Numbered from the stretch's first letter, positions 46,838 through 59,870 are shown. The stretch is DNA of 64,000 bases from Aldrovandia affinis (GCA_029706075.1 JAINUG010000023.1:930001-994000); one strand, 5' to 3'. The notes: a model not told the origin generated them from the sequence alone. Made by a program: numbers and translations.

Positions 46838-47205
46838 ACTGAAGGGATCTGGTGGCTCTGTTATGGTGTGGGGTGCATTTTCCTGCCATGATTTAAGTCC
46901 ACTCTACCTGCTAGAGGGCAAGGAAAACGCCAATAAATACAAAGCCAATCTGCACAAGTAGCCACTGAATGGTTTGAGGAGCATGACAAAGATGTAAATC
47001 ATATGCCATGGTCATCTCTCATTTCTCGTGGAAGAATTGTATTGCATCACCCTATAAATGCCAAATGTAATCCCTCCAATAGAGTTCCAGACACTTGTAG
47101 AATCTATGGCAAGGCGCAGCGAAGCTGTACTGGCGGCTTAGGGTGGCCCAGTTTATGACCCAACATTTTATGTTGGTGTTTCCTTTATTTTTGCAGCCAC
47201 CTGTA
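46838..47205 (+). mobile_element. Tc1-like transposon 3' fragment
   Basis: Encodes pieces of a Tc1-type transposase of a different family from the neighbours: GSGGSVMVWGAFSCHDLSPL, then EWFEEHDKDVNHMPW, then EFQTLVESMARRSEAVLAA. The 3' terminus reads TTGGTGTTTCCTTTATTTTT then GCAGCCACCTGTA, matching the usual inverted end of this family. The 5' half is absent, and the frames between pieces are deleted or shifted. A TA microsatellite follows the end. Confidence 0.82.
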
Positions 47206-47214
47206 TATTGTATT

Positions 47215-47238
47215 TATATATATATATATATATATATA
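47215..47238. repeat. TA microsatellite
   Basis: Twelve TA units starting ten bases after a Tc1 terminus. Confidence 0.9.
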
Positions 47239-47445
47239 ATACCAATACCAATAATTTGTTATTTATTGTGCTATTTGTGCCCTGGGAAAAAAATTAAAAA
47301 ATTCTGCCCTTCATTATACTTTTCAATGAGCACAAATTCAATCATACAAATGTATGGAACAGCTTTTATTGTAACATTCCTTCACATGCTAGTTGCACTG
47401 TGCTACATGTCTTACTTGTAAGTGGCTGATCAGAGTTGATTTATT
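47239..47445. other. Short non-coding spacer
   Basis: AT-rich spacer between the Tc1 fragment and the hAT-like copy. Nothing recognised. Confidence 0.4.
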
Positions 47446-48015
47446 AAAATCCTTGCTTCAGTTGCCTCCTCTTGAAATCTCACTGGAGCATTTGTTACAA
47501 ATAGCAAATCTTTCTCCGACTCCTTGTAATGCACCCCCACAGCCGACATGTTCTTCACTTGACAGTGTCAACAGAAACGGCACGTCTGAAAGCAAGCGTG
47601 CATTAGAGCTGGGCCATAACCAAATTTTACACCGTAATCGTAATTTCAATTGTCAACCACGGCAAATGTACAAATGTCGATGATAGGTTAGGCTATAACA
47701 TTGTTGCGTGGAGGAGAATAATTCCTGCATTCGTTTTGCCCTTTTTCCATCTGCAACACACAACACAGCCAATCACAGCCAGCCTTGATATGAAGTGCAA
47801 CTTCACTGTAGTGAATCCAGAGGGAACCATCATTAAAACGCCAAACTTGGAGCTAGCGACCCATGGAATTAATTTGTTCAGTCACTAAACCCACTAACTA
47901 GGGTAGGCCCAGACAAAACGTGACAACGAGATTGAAGACAACCAAGTTTAGTCCCTAAGAAAGGTTGTACATCAGTTGCGTGCGGTTACTTTGGTTACAA
48001 ACGAGCTGACAAAAT
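47446..48015 (-). mobile_element. hAT-like transposon, 5' part (copy 2, inverted)
   Basis: The reverse complement matches 22323-22705: shared phrases include TGTCAGCTCGTTTGTAACC, CGAATGCAGGAATTATTCTC, CAACAATGTTATAGCC and AGTGAGATTTCAAGAGGAGG. It keeps about 150 bp that copy 1 lacks. The BED-finger frame is shifted by a seven-base loss before TTTGCTATTTGTAAC. Both copies stop at CAAGCAAGGATTTT or CTGAAGCAAGGATTTT, a shared endpoint suggesting a family of deletion derivatives. Confidence 0.78.
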
Positions 48016-48034
48016 ATGCAGACAAGAAAAGACA

Positions 48035-48038
<4 letters not shown>

Positions 48039-48076
<38 letters not shown>
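48039..48076. repeat. TA microsatellite at the left end of a Tc1
   Basis: Nineteen TA units, directly followed by recognisable inner Tc1 terminal repeat (AACTATGAGGTATATTATAT). The outermost repeat bases seem to have been replaced. Confidence 0.92.
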
Positions 48077-48077
<1 letters not shown>

Positions 48078-49586
48078 CTATGAGGTATATTATATGCTAA
48101 AAAAATTCAGAAAATTCAAAACCTACATCATTAGTACAATTATTCAGAAAAACATATTTTGTTTTATTAATATTTATATTCCAGAAAACATTGGATCACA
48201 ATTATTCATGCCCATAGCTATTCTTTTAAATGTAATCCAACAAAAACAAATCTTCATAAATATACAAATTATTTGAAGTTCACAGGAAGGTTATGGAACT
48301 ATACAGTGGCCTACAATGGTATCCTGTTTCCCTAGGGTATAAAAAGGGTGGGAACACATGTTTGAAATACTGTGGTCAGCCATCATCATGGTGAAAGGCA
48401 AATAACTCCCTGAAAGCATCAGACAAAAGGTTATTGACCTCTACAGATCAGGAGATGGCTACAAAAACTAAAAAGATACAGCTTTCTACTGTTGTCAATT
48501 ATTAGGAAGTTTAAGGCCACTGGAACAGTGGCTAACCTGCCAAGTAGAGGATGCAAGTCTATCTTGCCCCCCCACGCGTAGTGAGACGGATGGTTCTAGA
48601 GGCAAAAAGAAGTCCAAGGGGCACAGTTCAAGATCTCTAAAACAACCTGGCATCCTGGGGTTGCAAGGTGTCTAAAGCTACCATTCGGTGATGCCTACAT
48701 GACAATGGCCTTATGGCAGAGTTGCAGGAAGGAAGCCTCTTTTGAAGACAATTCACCAAAAAAGGCATCTTGAATTTGTCAAACTACATCTGAACTACAA
48801 TTGGAACTGTGTCTTGTGGCCAAATCAAGCTTTTTGGACATGCACATCAGCGTTATGTTTGGCGTCCAAAGAATGCGAGTAATGTTAAAAAGCACCTCAT
48901 GCCTACGGTAAAACATGGTGGTGAATCTTTAATGCTTTTGGGTTGTTTTGCATCAACAGGCCCTGGGGCCCTTGTTAAAATAGATGGAACCATGAACTCC
49001 AGCATGTACCAAGACATTTTGTCCGAAAACCTTGTTCCCTCTGCCAGGAAGCTACACCTTGGCTGTAGATGGACCTCCCAATAAGACAACGATCCCGAAC
49101 ATACGTCCAAAGAAACTAATAAATGGTTGACAGAGCACAAGATCAATGTCCTGACATAGCAATCTCAGTCCCCAGACCTGAATCAAATTGAACATTTGTG
49201 GTTTGAACTCAAAAAAGCTGTCCACAAACATCAACCAAGAATCTGAAGGAACTAGAACAATTCTGCATGAAAGGTTGGTTGAGGATCCCCCCAAGAAGTT
49301 CCATAACCTCGTACGACACTACAGAAGGTGACAACTTTCCATTATAATGGCCAAGGGAGGAACCACAAAGTACTGATAACAGGTGTGAATATTTGTGATT
49401 CTTGATTTTTCTGCGAAACATAAATAAATTGTGAACTGTTCAATTGTGGTTCGTGCCAATGCATTATTATTAAAGAATATAATTGTCAGAATTTTTTATC
49501 ATAAAATATACCTCATTACTTATGTAGTTTATACGATCTCTTTTGTTCATCTTTATCAAGGGTATGAATAAAAACTGAGCCTACTG

Positions 49587-49590
<4 letters not shown>
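48040..49590 (+). mobile_element. Tc1-like transposon, inactive
   Basis: The right end reads TTGTTCATCTTTATCAAGGG then TATGAATAAAAACTGAGCC. Its inner part, in reverse complement, matches the left at ATGAGGTATATTATATGCTA against ATGAGGTATATTTTATGATA. The left outer end is lost in the TA run. The size of about 1.55 kb fits the family. Both sides are bordered by TA microsatellites, in keeping with the TA target of Tc1/mariner elements. Confidence 0.88.
48388..49331 (+). pseudogene. Tc1-like transposase remnant, nearly full length
   Basis: Opens MVKGK, then PESIRQKVIDLYRSGDGY (helix-turn-helix). The longest uninterrupted part is 48809-49084 with YVWRPKNASNVKKHLMPTV, HGGESLMLLGCFASTGPGAL and LVPSARKLHLGCRW. 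Further on come NDPEHTSKETNKWLTEHKIN and QSPDLNQIEHLWFELKKAV; the last includes the glutamate of the DDE triad. Numerous stops and frame changes separate these parts. The stop used by relatives appears as VRHYRR-TGA at 49329. Confidence 0.88.
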
Positions 49591-49619
<29 letters not shown>

Positions 49620-49631
49620 GTATATATATAT
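49587..49631. repeat. TA microsatellite (with TGTA interruptions) at the right end of a Tc1
   Basis: Begins in the element's CTACTGTATATA terminus and continues as TA with two TATG interruptions. Confidence 0.92.
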
Positions 49632-49634
49632 GCT

Positions 49635-49755
49635 GTGGTACAGCACACAGCTTGTGAGACAAACCTCTGGAAGGTATCCCTCACATCTGACCCTCCAATC
49701 ACCTAGGGCTGCTTGTATGAAATGTGCTGTACAAATAAAGCAGCAATGTTTATTA
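49635..49755 (+). mobile_element. Possible LINE 3' tail
   Basis: GGCTGCTTGTATGAAATGTG then CTGTACAAATAAAGCAGC resembles the 'tgaaaggtgctatataaataaa' terminus of fish non-LTR elements. The preceding ACCTCTGGAAGGTATCCCTC gives no coding evidence. Weak call. Confidence 0.35.
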
Positions 49756-52029
49756 TAACTGTCATAATTGCTGATGTAATACTAATACTCAAACAGAATA
49801 ATGTCCGCTGAGTTTAATTATTTCTCTTCTGCTGTTAATGTGGAATATTTTATATATAGTATATAATACAAAATTGTGTTATGTCACCTTACAATCTTTC
49901 ACACCTGCTTACATGTTACCTTACCATTTCAGCTGTATGTAACCTTCATGTCTCACAATCATTCCTCTTTTCAACGTTGCAAGCTCTCCGTGACAGTGGC
50001 GTTGTGAGAGACACTCGCCTAAGTAAGGAGCGAGCGAGCGATATGACTGCAGTGGGGTGGGACGGTGTTCTGTGCTGTACAGGACCTTGAAACAAAGGCC
50101 CGCCCGGGCTCTGGGCTGTTTCTCACTGACTCAGTCAGGGAGTGAGCGGTGCTGGGGACTGGGCTCTCAGGGCAAGACTGGGGAGTCCACGTCCCGGACC
50201 ACGTCGAAAGCAATGACGTGGCACATCCCGGGAATCAGCAGGTCCCAGCCTGAACTAGAGTTCTGACTTACTCCATTCTCACTCTCTCTCGCTCACTTTT
50301 AGCTTGAAGCTCAGGAAATCAAAAAAGAATGTCTCGTACCAGCATTTAGCAGCACTGTGGGGGGAAAAAGGTCAGATTGACAGCATAGGCATTTAAGACA
50401 ACATAGGTATTGAACCAAAAATCTAACATTGGCAGTGTTGGTGATGCAGATTATTGACATATAAAAGCTTCACTTTTGTGCCTAATGATTATTCATCTGT
50501 TATGAGAATTGAATTGTATTGAGAATTTTCCAGGGTGCTTTGACAAAAACAAACCGTTTATACAGTACTGTTCCAGTATAAGCTTATTGTTTTAATTTTG
50601 TAATGCCGGCGTAAGGGACCGACCTTCTTAGCATTGTGGTGTTGCTGCAAGTGACCGTTTTAGCAGCTGTGCTGCTTTCATCTTGTCGATTCCTTGAATA
50701 GTCTGTTTTAATAGGGCTTTATGTGGCATCACATCTGAAGTGTTTCACTGACTTTTGCTCTGCACTAAATTAATGAACTACGCAGATTCCTTCATGATGA
50801 TTATCAAAGCCTGAAGGCAGGTGTTCAGCCTGTCCACCCTGTTTCTAATGAATGGTCAGTTAAGAAAATGACTCTTTGGGAAGAGGAGACTATCACTCTT
50901 TTCATTGAAAATGTTAGATGTACTCAATAGTCACCTAAAATTGAGGCAACACTATATTTCATAAAAAGTAGAGCCATTATCTTCCTGTAAGCCAGGATCC
51001 TTGTTTCCTGCCGAAGGGCACAGTATGATCGCAGGAGGAGTATTATGGGATAGTCCGGCACTGGGTGGACTGTGGATTGGATATTGGACAAAGGGTAGTC
51101 TGCTCTCAGCCATCATCCCATTCACTGTATCCCATTAGAATCAGTACAGAAGGAGTGAGGTGAGTTCTCCACTCATTTTTATTTCAATTCATCAAAATGA
51201 AGAATGCCTGATTTCTTCCAGTGCATTCCTTTCTTGATTTTTGCATTCACACAGGGATTGATTGAATATTCGTCGTCAGGGTGTAATATTGTTAATACGT
51301 TTTTGGAAAAAAGATTTTGTTTTGCTTATTAAATGTTATCGAGTTCTGTAGCATTCAGTTTTCCTTAGACATCCCATCTCCGGTTCTTAGGGAGGTCTTC
51401 CAAGTTATTTATTTGTAATACTAATTTACGAACTCTGAAGTTTAAAATTTGTAAACCGAAAACTGATGATGCACAGAGTTAATTGAAATTAAACACCCTT
51501 TTCAGCAAAGTAGTGGTGTTGTGTGGTGGTCCATACACCCGTAAAAAATATTCAAAAATGAGGCACATTTTGAGCATCTTTTGTTGTTGTTGCTTTTCAT
51601 AAAGGAAAACAAGACATACGTATTTATAAAAGGATACTTGTCATTGAATATATATTATGCTTGATCCTTTTAAATGAGTGAATTCCTAACAAAGATTCAC
51701 TAGCCTATACAAAAACCATATAGGAAATGTACATTTAAATAGTCTAACATGCTGCCTTTTGAACTGATACTAAGAGTAGCATGGACATCCTAACATACTT
51801 AATTCAGCAGCATAAACTTTAAAAGTTTGTTGTTACTGTAAAATCCTCCATATTAACCATGTAAATCACCTCTAATAAACAGCCAGTACTGTGATTTTAT
51901 TGTTAATGGTTTTCCATTGAACAGTTTTGGTCACCTTTAAAAATGTTCTTTTGCTGAAATTTACTTTTGAACACAGTGTTTGTGTTCTCTTAGAATTTTT
52001 CTGTTTTCAAACACAATCTGTGTAACCGT
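49756..52029. other. Non-coding stretch
   Basis: 49990-50270 is GC-richer, with a GAGCGAGCGAGCG patch. 50600-50860 has the balanced texture of possible regulatory DNA (CTAAATTAATGAACTACG, TCATGATGATTATCAAAGCC). No gene recognised. Confidence 0.4.
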
Positions 52030-55000
52030 ATCAGAATATGACAAATTATATGGTCAATTATTGTAATACATTCATATATATATATATATAATTTTGTTTT
52101 TAATATATGACCATTGACCATATATGATCAAATTTCTGTCACACTTCAGTTAAAAACTAATTCAGTAATAAAATATAATCTGTAAAGTTTCTTGCGCTGT
52201 TGCTATTCAATACTTTTTCATATGCAGGTTTAGATGCCATTTCATTTTGTAATTGTGATCCAGTAAATTGTATTGTAAATTCAGTGAAACGATTCCCAAT
52301 ATTCTCAGAAAAATTTGTAGTTTTAAAACCATTTACACATGAATTGGCACATGCATTTTTTTACACGCGAATTGGCACTTGCATTCCACGATACTCTATC
52401 ATTTTCTCCACTGTTGCTGTCCCGACAAACTATCACTTCACTGTTAATTAAAACGATTTCGTAAAACAACAGTAGGCATCTGTATGGGCTAATTCTGAGA
52501 TGTCTGTATTATTGAAAGCCCCACACTTTACAGTAAGATAAAATGTGTAAATATCAGTCATCAGATCTCATATTTATGCCGAAGAATGTATTGATGTAAC
52601 TTAAATAGACACCTAATCAAATGCATGAATGTATTGTGTTAGATGGTTTGCCTTAACGGATAGTGCAGATGTGGCCGTTTCAGATGCAGCCTAGCCCAAA
52701 ATAAATGTTTAGCTGTTCCAATTCTGTATTTGTATAATAAAAATGAATAATCTCCTAATTATTACTATTGAGAGGCTTAATATCGCCTACATTCCTGCTT
52801 GTGTATGTGATTTACAGTATTACCACCGCCATACTTAAATGCGTGCCCCAGTACTTTTACTTCATAATGCCAATCGGTAACAGATTTATAGGTGAACAAA
52901 CAAATCGTGTTTCAATGATATAGAGTTCCACTTCCATATTTGTTTGATTAACTATAAGACATAATTCATTTAAACAGTAAATACAGATTTTTGATTGTTT
53001 AATTTGTTTGTAATTGTATTGGACGAATTACATTTTGCTACATTTAAACTTGGCAGTATAGTCCAAGTTTCCTGTGGTTTGAGAAGCATTTTGAGCATTG
53101 AATTACATTTTCTCTGTTTGGCATCGCGGTGATGATACAAATGTATTTGCGTAACAATACACCAGAGATGATGAGTTGACCTTTTAGGCACCATCTAATT
53201 TCTCTGCGTCTTCAATATTGCATAATTCTTTTCAGTTGTAATTGGTATGCATACTCTGAAATATTTTTTAACCAAAGGAAATCAAGAAAAATCTAGTTCT
53301 GCTAAATATCTGATCATTTATGTATCACATTTAGAAATAAAAATACCTTTCTGATAATGTACTCAAATTACATACATTTTATGATATTTATTCTATGTGA
53401 ATGTATATATTATTCTATTTATTCTACTGATCACTTGCTGAATATGGCTTTCATCACCACTTGGCATTTTCTCAGGTGTAATTCAGAAACACTTAGCACA
53501 AAATTAAAATTCATCTTTAAAAGGATATCGTATATGCCTGTAAAAAATGGCATGGATAAAGAAATATGTACAAGTAGAATCACAGTCAAGTAATTTGACA
53601 GTTACAGAACTGAATTGTGTTTCATGATACATTATCCTATAAACTACATTAATTACTGATAACATATTTTCTTTGTAATTTATATCTGTTTTGTAAGGAC
53701 AATGTATTGGAAAAATTTGAGGTGAAATGTATTAATATATATAACAGCATTATGTTTAACGGTTTAATTGTAAGTTAATATAAAAAGACTAATTTACATT
53801 TGAGTTCCTTGAACATTTTCATTTTCTCCAGCCTTTGTTCAGAGTCAAATGATCATATTCATATCTTCATCGTCATAAAAAGGAGAATGAAACATTGTTT
53901 CAGTTGCATGATTATTTTAAAGCGATTCCTTCAATAGAGCAGGAAAATATTTTGTACCATGTTTCTTTAAATGGTCAGTGTATAATTACTGTGCTGTTAA
54001 AATGTGTTTGCAGGCCAATTCACTTAATTACGCACTCCAGATTTAAAGCTTTTATCTTTTTGAAAACATTTTATTTTCTACAAATGATACAAGCAGTACA
54101 CTTTTGAAATAATTTTTCATAATCCCTGAACAAACTTAAAAAATTCATCAGTTTTAATGCTTACATTATTGGTAATGGTATTTGACTTTATATATCAATA
54201 TCAATCAATTTTTACTCAGGTTCCATGTTTTGTTTGTTACATTACTTTATTTGTTTATTATCATTTTCCATTCTGGAAATTTTGAGCATTAAGTGCTGAT
54301 CTTTCATACTCACCTTTCATACGCACTGAATGTATGAAAAGAAATGCAGTTTATTCTCTTTAAAATGCTGTGGGTGCTACAGAATACTGGATTGGCTCTA
54401 TAAAGTGAAACTGCTGTCGTTATTTTGACCGGTTGTTTTGCAGATGCCGTCAGTTATGCTTGGTCAGAAGGCGAAGGGTTAAGCCTGTGTTGACTCAAAC
54501 ACTGCAATACATAAAATAAAACCTTCTAATCCTCTTGATTATTAATACTTAAAACTCGCCACTTAAATTGAAGAACAATGTGACAAATCTACAAAAGGTT
54601 ATGCAAGTTGTATATTCTGTAAAAAGCAGAAAAGTCGATTCTGTTCTCGATGACACGTGTGCAGTTTTTTATAAAATGATAGGTGACTGCCATGTTGTAC
54701 TCCTCTCAGTTTGTCCGCCATTTTGTGATTTGAATCATTTATATCCCCCATTTTATGTGAGAGCGTGTGGTGGTCCTATTGCAGTGATGGATATAAATAA
54801 ATTAGATGAATTATTTAAATAAATTGCATCTGTTCAATTGTAGGTACATTACTTTTCAGTTTTTTGGAACCAAACCGATTGCTTGAGAAGTCTTGATTTA
54901 GTGGATGTCAATATTTGTTTTAATTTCTGGAATTTGTATAATCCAAATTTTTTGGACGGTCAATCAAAACGACAGACACTAGGCACTTTCGGTTATTTTA

Positions 55001-55130
55001 ATTTTGAACGCATGTACGAAGGTCACTTCATATTTTTAATTATTTCATTTGAATCCTTGCTGTAGCTTGTTTATTAAACTATTTAAATAAATAGTTATTG
55101 TGCGCATGCGGAATTGTTAATCATTCTGCT
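52030..55130. other. Long AT-rich non-coding tract
   Basis: Around 3 kb of AT-rich DNA with a short TA run at 52074-52090. Near 52330-52390 a phrase is duplicated: ACACATGAATTGGCACATGC and ACACGCGAATTGGCACTTGC. Several 60-84 codon frames exist but contain no domain. No transposon ends were recognised, so this may be old unique sequence or constrained regulatory DNA. Confidence 0.4.
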
Positions 55131-55199
55131 TGTTTTTCTCTTACTGGCACGGCATTGCATTCTTCTCATATTATAAAGTTTGTGTCTTGCTGTTATTGT

Positions 55200-55640
55200 G
55201 GTAAGAACATTTTGTGTCGCAGCTCTAAAGGTCTGGGTCTGGTGAGAGCAGCGGTGCTGCGGTGCTCGGGGTGCAGGAGAGAGAGGTCACGGGTGTTAAT
55301 AAGGGAGTGATGTCGGACACCCTGAGTGACATCCCATGGGGGATAACCCCTTAATCCCTATTAGTTAATGTATAAGTGATCTTCACCTACTCCGAGCAAA
55401 CAGCACCCAGTATATCAATGGGGCCGACTTGCTCCCGGTGAAACAGTGCTGCCCTCAGGGTCACGCCCTTTGTTCCTTTCTCAATGGGGAGTGCCCTCTG
55501 AGGTCACGCCTGTAATAGAGAAGTCATTTAGGCACGTGCGGGGTCTCAGACGAGACCACCGAGTAGACCCCGTCGTCGCTCCCCACAAGTGGGGCGAGAC
55601 TGAAGTGGAAAGTCATGGCAGGAGCCCTCTTTTTTCCCCC
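55200..55640. promoter_or_regulatory. Possible conserved non-coding element
   Basis: Follows the AT-rich tract with an abrupt rise in complexity: ATAACCCCTTAATCCCTATT, GTTAATGTATAAGTGATCTTC, CCTCTGAGGTCACGCCTG (a nuclear-receptor-like half site AGGTCA occurs more than once). No coding similarity. Called on composition only. Confidence 0.3.
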
Positions 55641-57859
55641 CCTCCCTTACCCTGTCCTTAATCAGTGGCTTTGTTTTTGCCCTGCCTTTAGGTGCGCTGG
55701 CGCATTGCTGTTGTTTTGCTCCCGCGCACTGTGACGGATAGGGCCCAACGTGTCTCTGTCAGACGCTGTAAATCAGCGGACGAAGGTCTCGTCCTCCTGC
55801 CGACAGCCCCTTCCCTCCCTTCCCTTCCCTTCCCCTCTGCGGTTTCTTCTCTCTCAGCTCGTCCGCTTTAGTGCTGGCGTTGCCCATTCAATGATTATTG
55901 TGTGTCCAGGTCAAATGCACACCGAATGAAGGACAGAGGTTAAAATGTGTGCTAAAAATGTTTGCCGGTGTGAGCAGCACAGTTTCCCTTCAGATGTGGC
56001 GAGCAAGGCCTTAAAAGAAACAAAGCAGTTCTTAAATTAAAACAATTAAATATTAAAATATAATAGTACAGTATACTGTGTGATGTTCAAGCACATTAAC
56101 AGTACATGATACATATATAGACAATTGTGATAAGGGTAATGTATTTTTATATATATAAATGTGTGTGTGTGTTGGGGGGGTGGGGGGTACTGACAAGCTA
56201 TCATACCAAATAATGTACAATAACAGCAGCTGTATAATTTTATTCCTGACTAGTACAGGCCTCCGGTTCTGATGATCTTGGGCCTTTTCCTCCAGCAGCA
56301 TGATGTCAGTTTTATTTCCCCTTTTTCAGGCTTCTTCTTCCTGCCTAATTTGCGTTATTCTCCATAATATGAAAAGAGGGATGATGGTGCTTGGTGCTGT
56401 AAAATGATTTATTGAACAGATAAAGGCTGCTGAATGTCTATTATTAAATCGTTTTCATTCAATCTTTTTGGAAAAATACAGTGTAACAGCAACAATTCCC
56501 CTTCAGTGAGTGTCAAAATGTGACTCTTAAACTCAGGTGCTGTACTTTGACACAGGGTTGTATGGTTTGGCAGAATTGCATGGCTGGGAAGAGTATGACG
56601 TAAATGCAGAAGCCTTTTATTGCTTCTGACTGCTCTTTATGCCTTAACCATAATTAAAACAATGCTATTGCCTTTGTTGTTTTGAGAAACAGTTTTATTA
56701 GCTATGCATAGATTTACTATTTAGAGATTTTTGAAATGAGTTGTTGTTATATAATGCATTGTTGCTTCATATCTTACTTTGGGAAATTATTTCAGACACG
56801 TCCATTAAAAACAGGGTGTGCACAGAAGGCTTTCTTTATCTTTTGACCAAAGAAAATAGACAAAATAAATTGGATAAAATCTGGATTATTTCACGTATCA
56901 ACACATCATCTTAATATTAATATTTTCATGGCACAAATAACAGAATGTTGATATAAATGTAACTTATTTCATTTCAAGTCAGACATATATTTATGTATTT
57001 GTTTTTCTTCATGCTTTGTATTGAAACTTATTGTAGAACAGGCTGCTGCTTGAACAGACAACAAAATGGCTACTCCTGCATTGCTTTGAGACGAGGTCTG
57101 TTTTCTTTCTTTATTCCTGATCACAGGACAAGTATGTGTTATATTACATCAAATCTTAAACTTCAGTGCATTGTACTGGTTTACGAGCTTTTATGCAATG
57201 TGTGGAGGTATACTTGAGAAAGCATATTGATAGACTGTGATTTAGCTACTTTATTACTTTGATGAATAAAAACAAATAGTTTTCAGTAAACGTGACCTAT
57301 TATTCCAGGAAATCTGTCTGTCTTGGGTATCTTTTTTTCTCTTTGCAATCTGAACAAGTTTACCTCGGTGATATCTCTGTCCGCAGTGCATTTGAATGTG
57401 TGTGTGTGTGCTGTGAACATGCATGGGGGAAGAGCTCGAAACATGCCCACCTCTCATCTCAAACTAGAAAAAGCCAGTCGTTTGTTAACGGGACTGATTG
57501 CTTAAATCATCGCCGAAAATGTATACACGATCAGTCCGGTCGCATCAGTTGAAATGTGAGAAATGTTTTTGATTGTGTCATGCAAGCACAGCTAGCCGCG
57601 CGAGGGATGAGGCAGTATAGAAGCACATTCTGTTGAGAGTTGGCAGTCGACCCAAAACCAAACGCGTATCCTCAAGTGAACTTTGGGCAATATACAGAGC
57701 CGCGAGCATGCCAGGGCAACAGATTAAAGACTGCACAACTGTGGACGCAAGACAATCATTGAATGATTAAAAAGATAGAAAAAGCCTAGTGTGGCAATTT
57801 GCATCATCAATCTTGATGCTTATGTCATGTGTTTAAAATCAACACTTTCTGCCGTGTGC
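55641..57859. other. Non-coding stretch
   Basis: Contains a TCCCT-rich patch at 55810-55840 and a TG run at 56160-56171 followed by G-runs. No recognised features. Confidence 0.4.
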
Positions 57860-59500
57860 CTATATGCGCAGTGTTCCTTACGTCCGTGGATTCTTCGATT
57901 GGTTAAAAGACGTGGCGAGATGTGACGTAGGGGACTTATTCACGCAAGGGGGTTCTGGTTTGTGCCAAAGCAGGCGTACCAGCCAGTTCTGTTGCTAAGA
58001 CAGCGTTTGTTGCAAGAAAGAAAGAAAGAAAGAGAAAAAAAAACCAAGTACGAAAAAGAAACCGAACACTTTACTCCAGTGCCTCTGACTAGTTTTCTCT
58101 TCTTCCTTTTTCGCGTTTGTGAAGCCCGGCTTTGAGTCGAGGATGCTCGCCTGTCTGCGACAGGGAGACTGGTGTGTGAGGGACGGGGGGTAGAGAAGGA
58201 ACCAGAGCAGCCCAGAGTTCAGCCATTCGAGTCAGGAAGAGAGCCAGCATGGATCGAGGGCGCAGCGTCCCTCCTCGCGAGTGCCGCGAACACAATGCTC
58301 ACGCAAGCAGGGAGTGAGCTCACGCAAGCAGGGAGCGAGCGGCAGCCATGTTACAACAACGAACGCAGACCTTAATTCCACAATTTCCCCCATCGGGAAA
58401 GAGAGAACCAACAGTTTAGCAGCAGAAAATAACAAAGCCAGTCCCCACCTTGTGCATGCAGTGCCCCATGTTCCCTTTCTGTCTTTTTCCCTCTCTCTTT
58501 CTCCCTCTCTCCCCCTTTCAGCAGTTTTTTAACAGCACAGATGCATAAAATACGCTCTCTTAACACATTCCACGATAGGAGTTTCAGATAAAGAGTTTTC
58601 CATTTCTGTCCCTTTCTTTTGTGCTCATGCAAAGCTTCGGGGATAGAGGGGGTGGGTGGGGGGGGGGGGGGAGAGTTTGCTGCAAGTCTGTCCTGGTATA
58701 TGTGTGGAGCTACAGCCAAAAGAGGCAGGAAGTTGTTTTACAATAGCGTTACAGTAATCTGCCACAAAAGGAAAAAGCTAAATGTTGGTCGCGCAGAGCG
58801 GGTAGCGGCAGAAAAAGAGGTGGGTGGGGCGGACGGGGGGTGGTAGGGGTGGTTCTGGCAAAACAAATCAGTTCAAAAAGAAATGAGAGAAAGGCTTTGC
58901 GGTGCTGCGTGACACCGTGTGTTCCTGCACAACGCATGAGCTGTGCGTGCGTGCGGGAGGGGTGAGGACCTACACAAACACTTGGTATGCAGCAAACTGA
59001 CTTCTGACTTAAATCTGTGAAACGCAAATGAGGGCAAGTGGTGGGATATGAGGAGGGAAGGAGGGGGGTGAGGGGGGTGTGGGGTGATGGGGGGGGTGGA
59101 GAAGCCAACCAGGGAGCATTGTGGGTATTTTTTAGTCTGAGCATACCAATAGCTGCCTTTCCAAGTGGATTTCAAACTTGACCCCTGTCAGACGGACGCA
59201 CTGTACTGCAGGCTATTCTGAGCGGCCGCCTTCAGAGCGCGCTTTCGCCGGAGCGTTGTCAGTGTGTACAGCTGCCGGGGTTCCGCCGCGCTCTCGCTCA
59301 CACTGCGGTCACGCCAGCTGCTTCACCTCCAGCGCAGCGCCCGAGCTCTCTCACTCAAACGCTTATCAGCTTTTGACTCCCGGCCAAAATAGTTAGGCAG
59401 TCCGAGCCGCGTTTTAACTCGTAAGAGTCGTGGGATTAGCTGCGTGGAGAAGGCGATATTACGGGAGTGGGAGGTTATTGCTCCAGCTCCACACGCCTCC
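57860..59500 (+). promoter_or_regulatory. Candidate promoter / CpG-rich 5' region of a host gene
   Basis: 57897-57903 GATTGGT is an inverted CCAAT box and 57923-57930 TGACGTAG a CRE-like site, with CpG-bearing sequence downstream. A second, denser CpG cluster lies at 59215-59420 (GAGCGGCCGCC, GAGCGCGCTTTCGCCGG, CCGCCGCGCTCTCGC). A 21-bp unit (CTCACGCAAGCAGGGAGTGAG) occurs twice at 58298-58339. No TATA box, start codon or coding exon stands out. Plus orientation is suggested only by the order of features. Confidence 0.45.
58645..58672. repeat. G-rich run
   Basis: GGGGGTGGGTGG followed by an uninterrupted run of G, able in principle to form a G-quadruplex. Comparable G tracts recur at 58820-58850 and 59060-59096. 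Confidence 0.8.
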
Positions 59501-59870
59501 GTGGTCATGTTTTGGGGGATTTTTATAGTTGTGTTTTTGTTCGGGCTTGCTTTTTGTCTCGAGGGAGACGAGAGAATCTGCAGATGCTGGAAGAAAAATC
59601 TTTAAATGTATTTTGTTTTTTAGTTTTGTTTTTTCTCTCCCCGACTCTCACTGTGAACGGTGAGCTGTAAGACGAGGCTAATTATTCAATCAGCTTTCAG
59701 TCGTTTTGCATATTTTAAGATTCCCTCCGCAGCTCTCTCTCCGAAGCTTGTTCTCTTTTCCTCGTTCTTTTCTCTTTTCTTTGGTAGAAGACCAAGGTGT
59801 AGAGTGTTAGAATGGCGTGAGTTTGTGCACTGCGTCTGCGCGCTCGGAGGAGTGGATTCTGTGTCACTCT

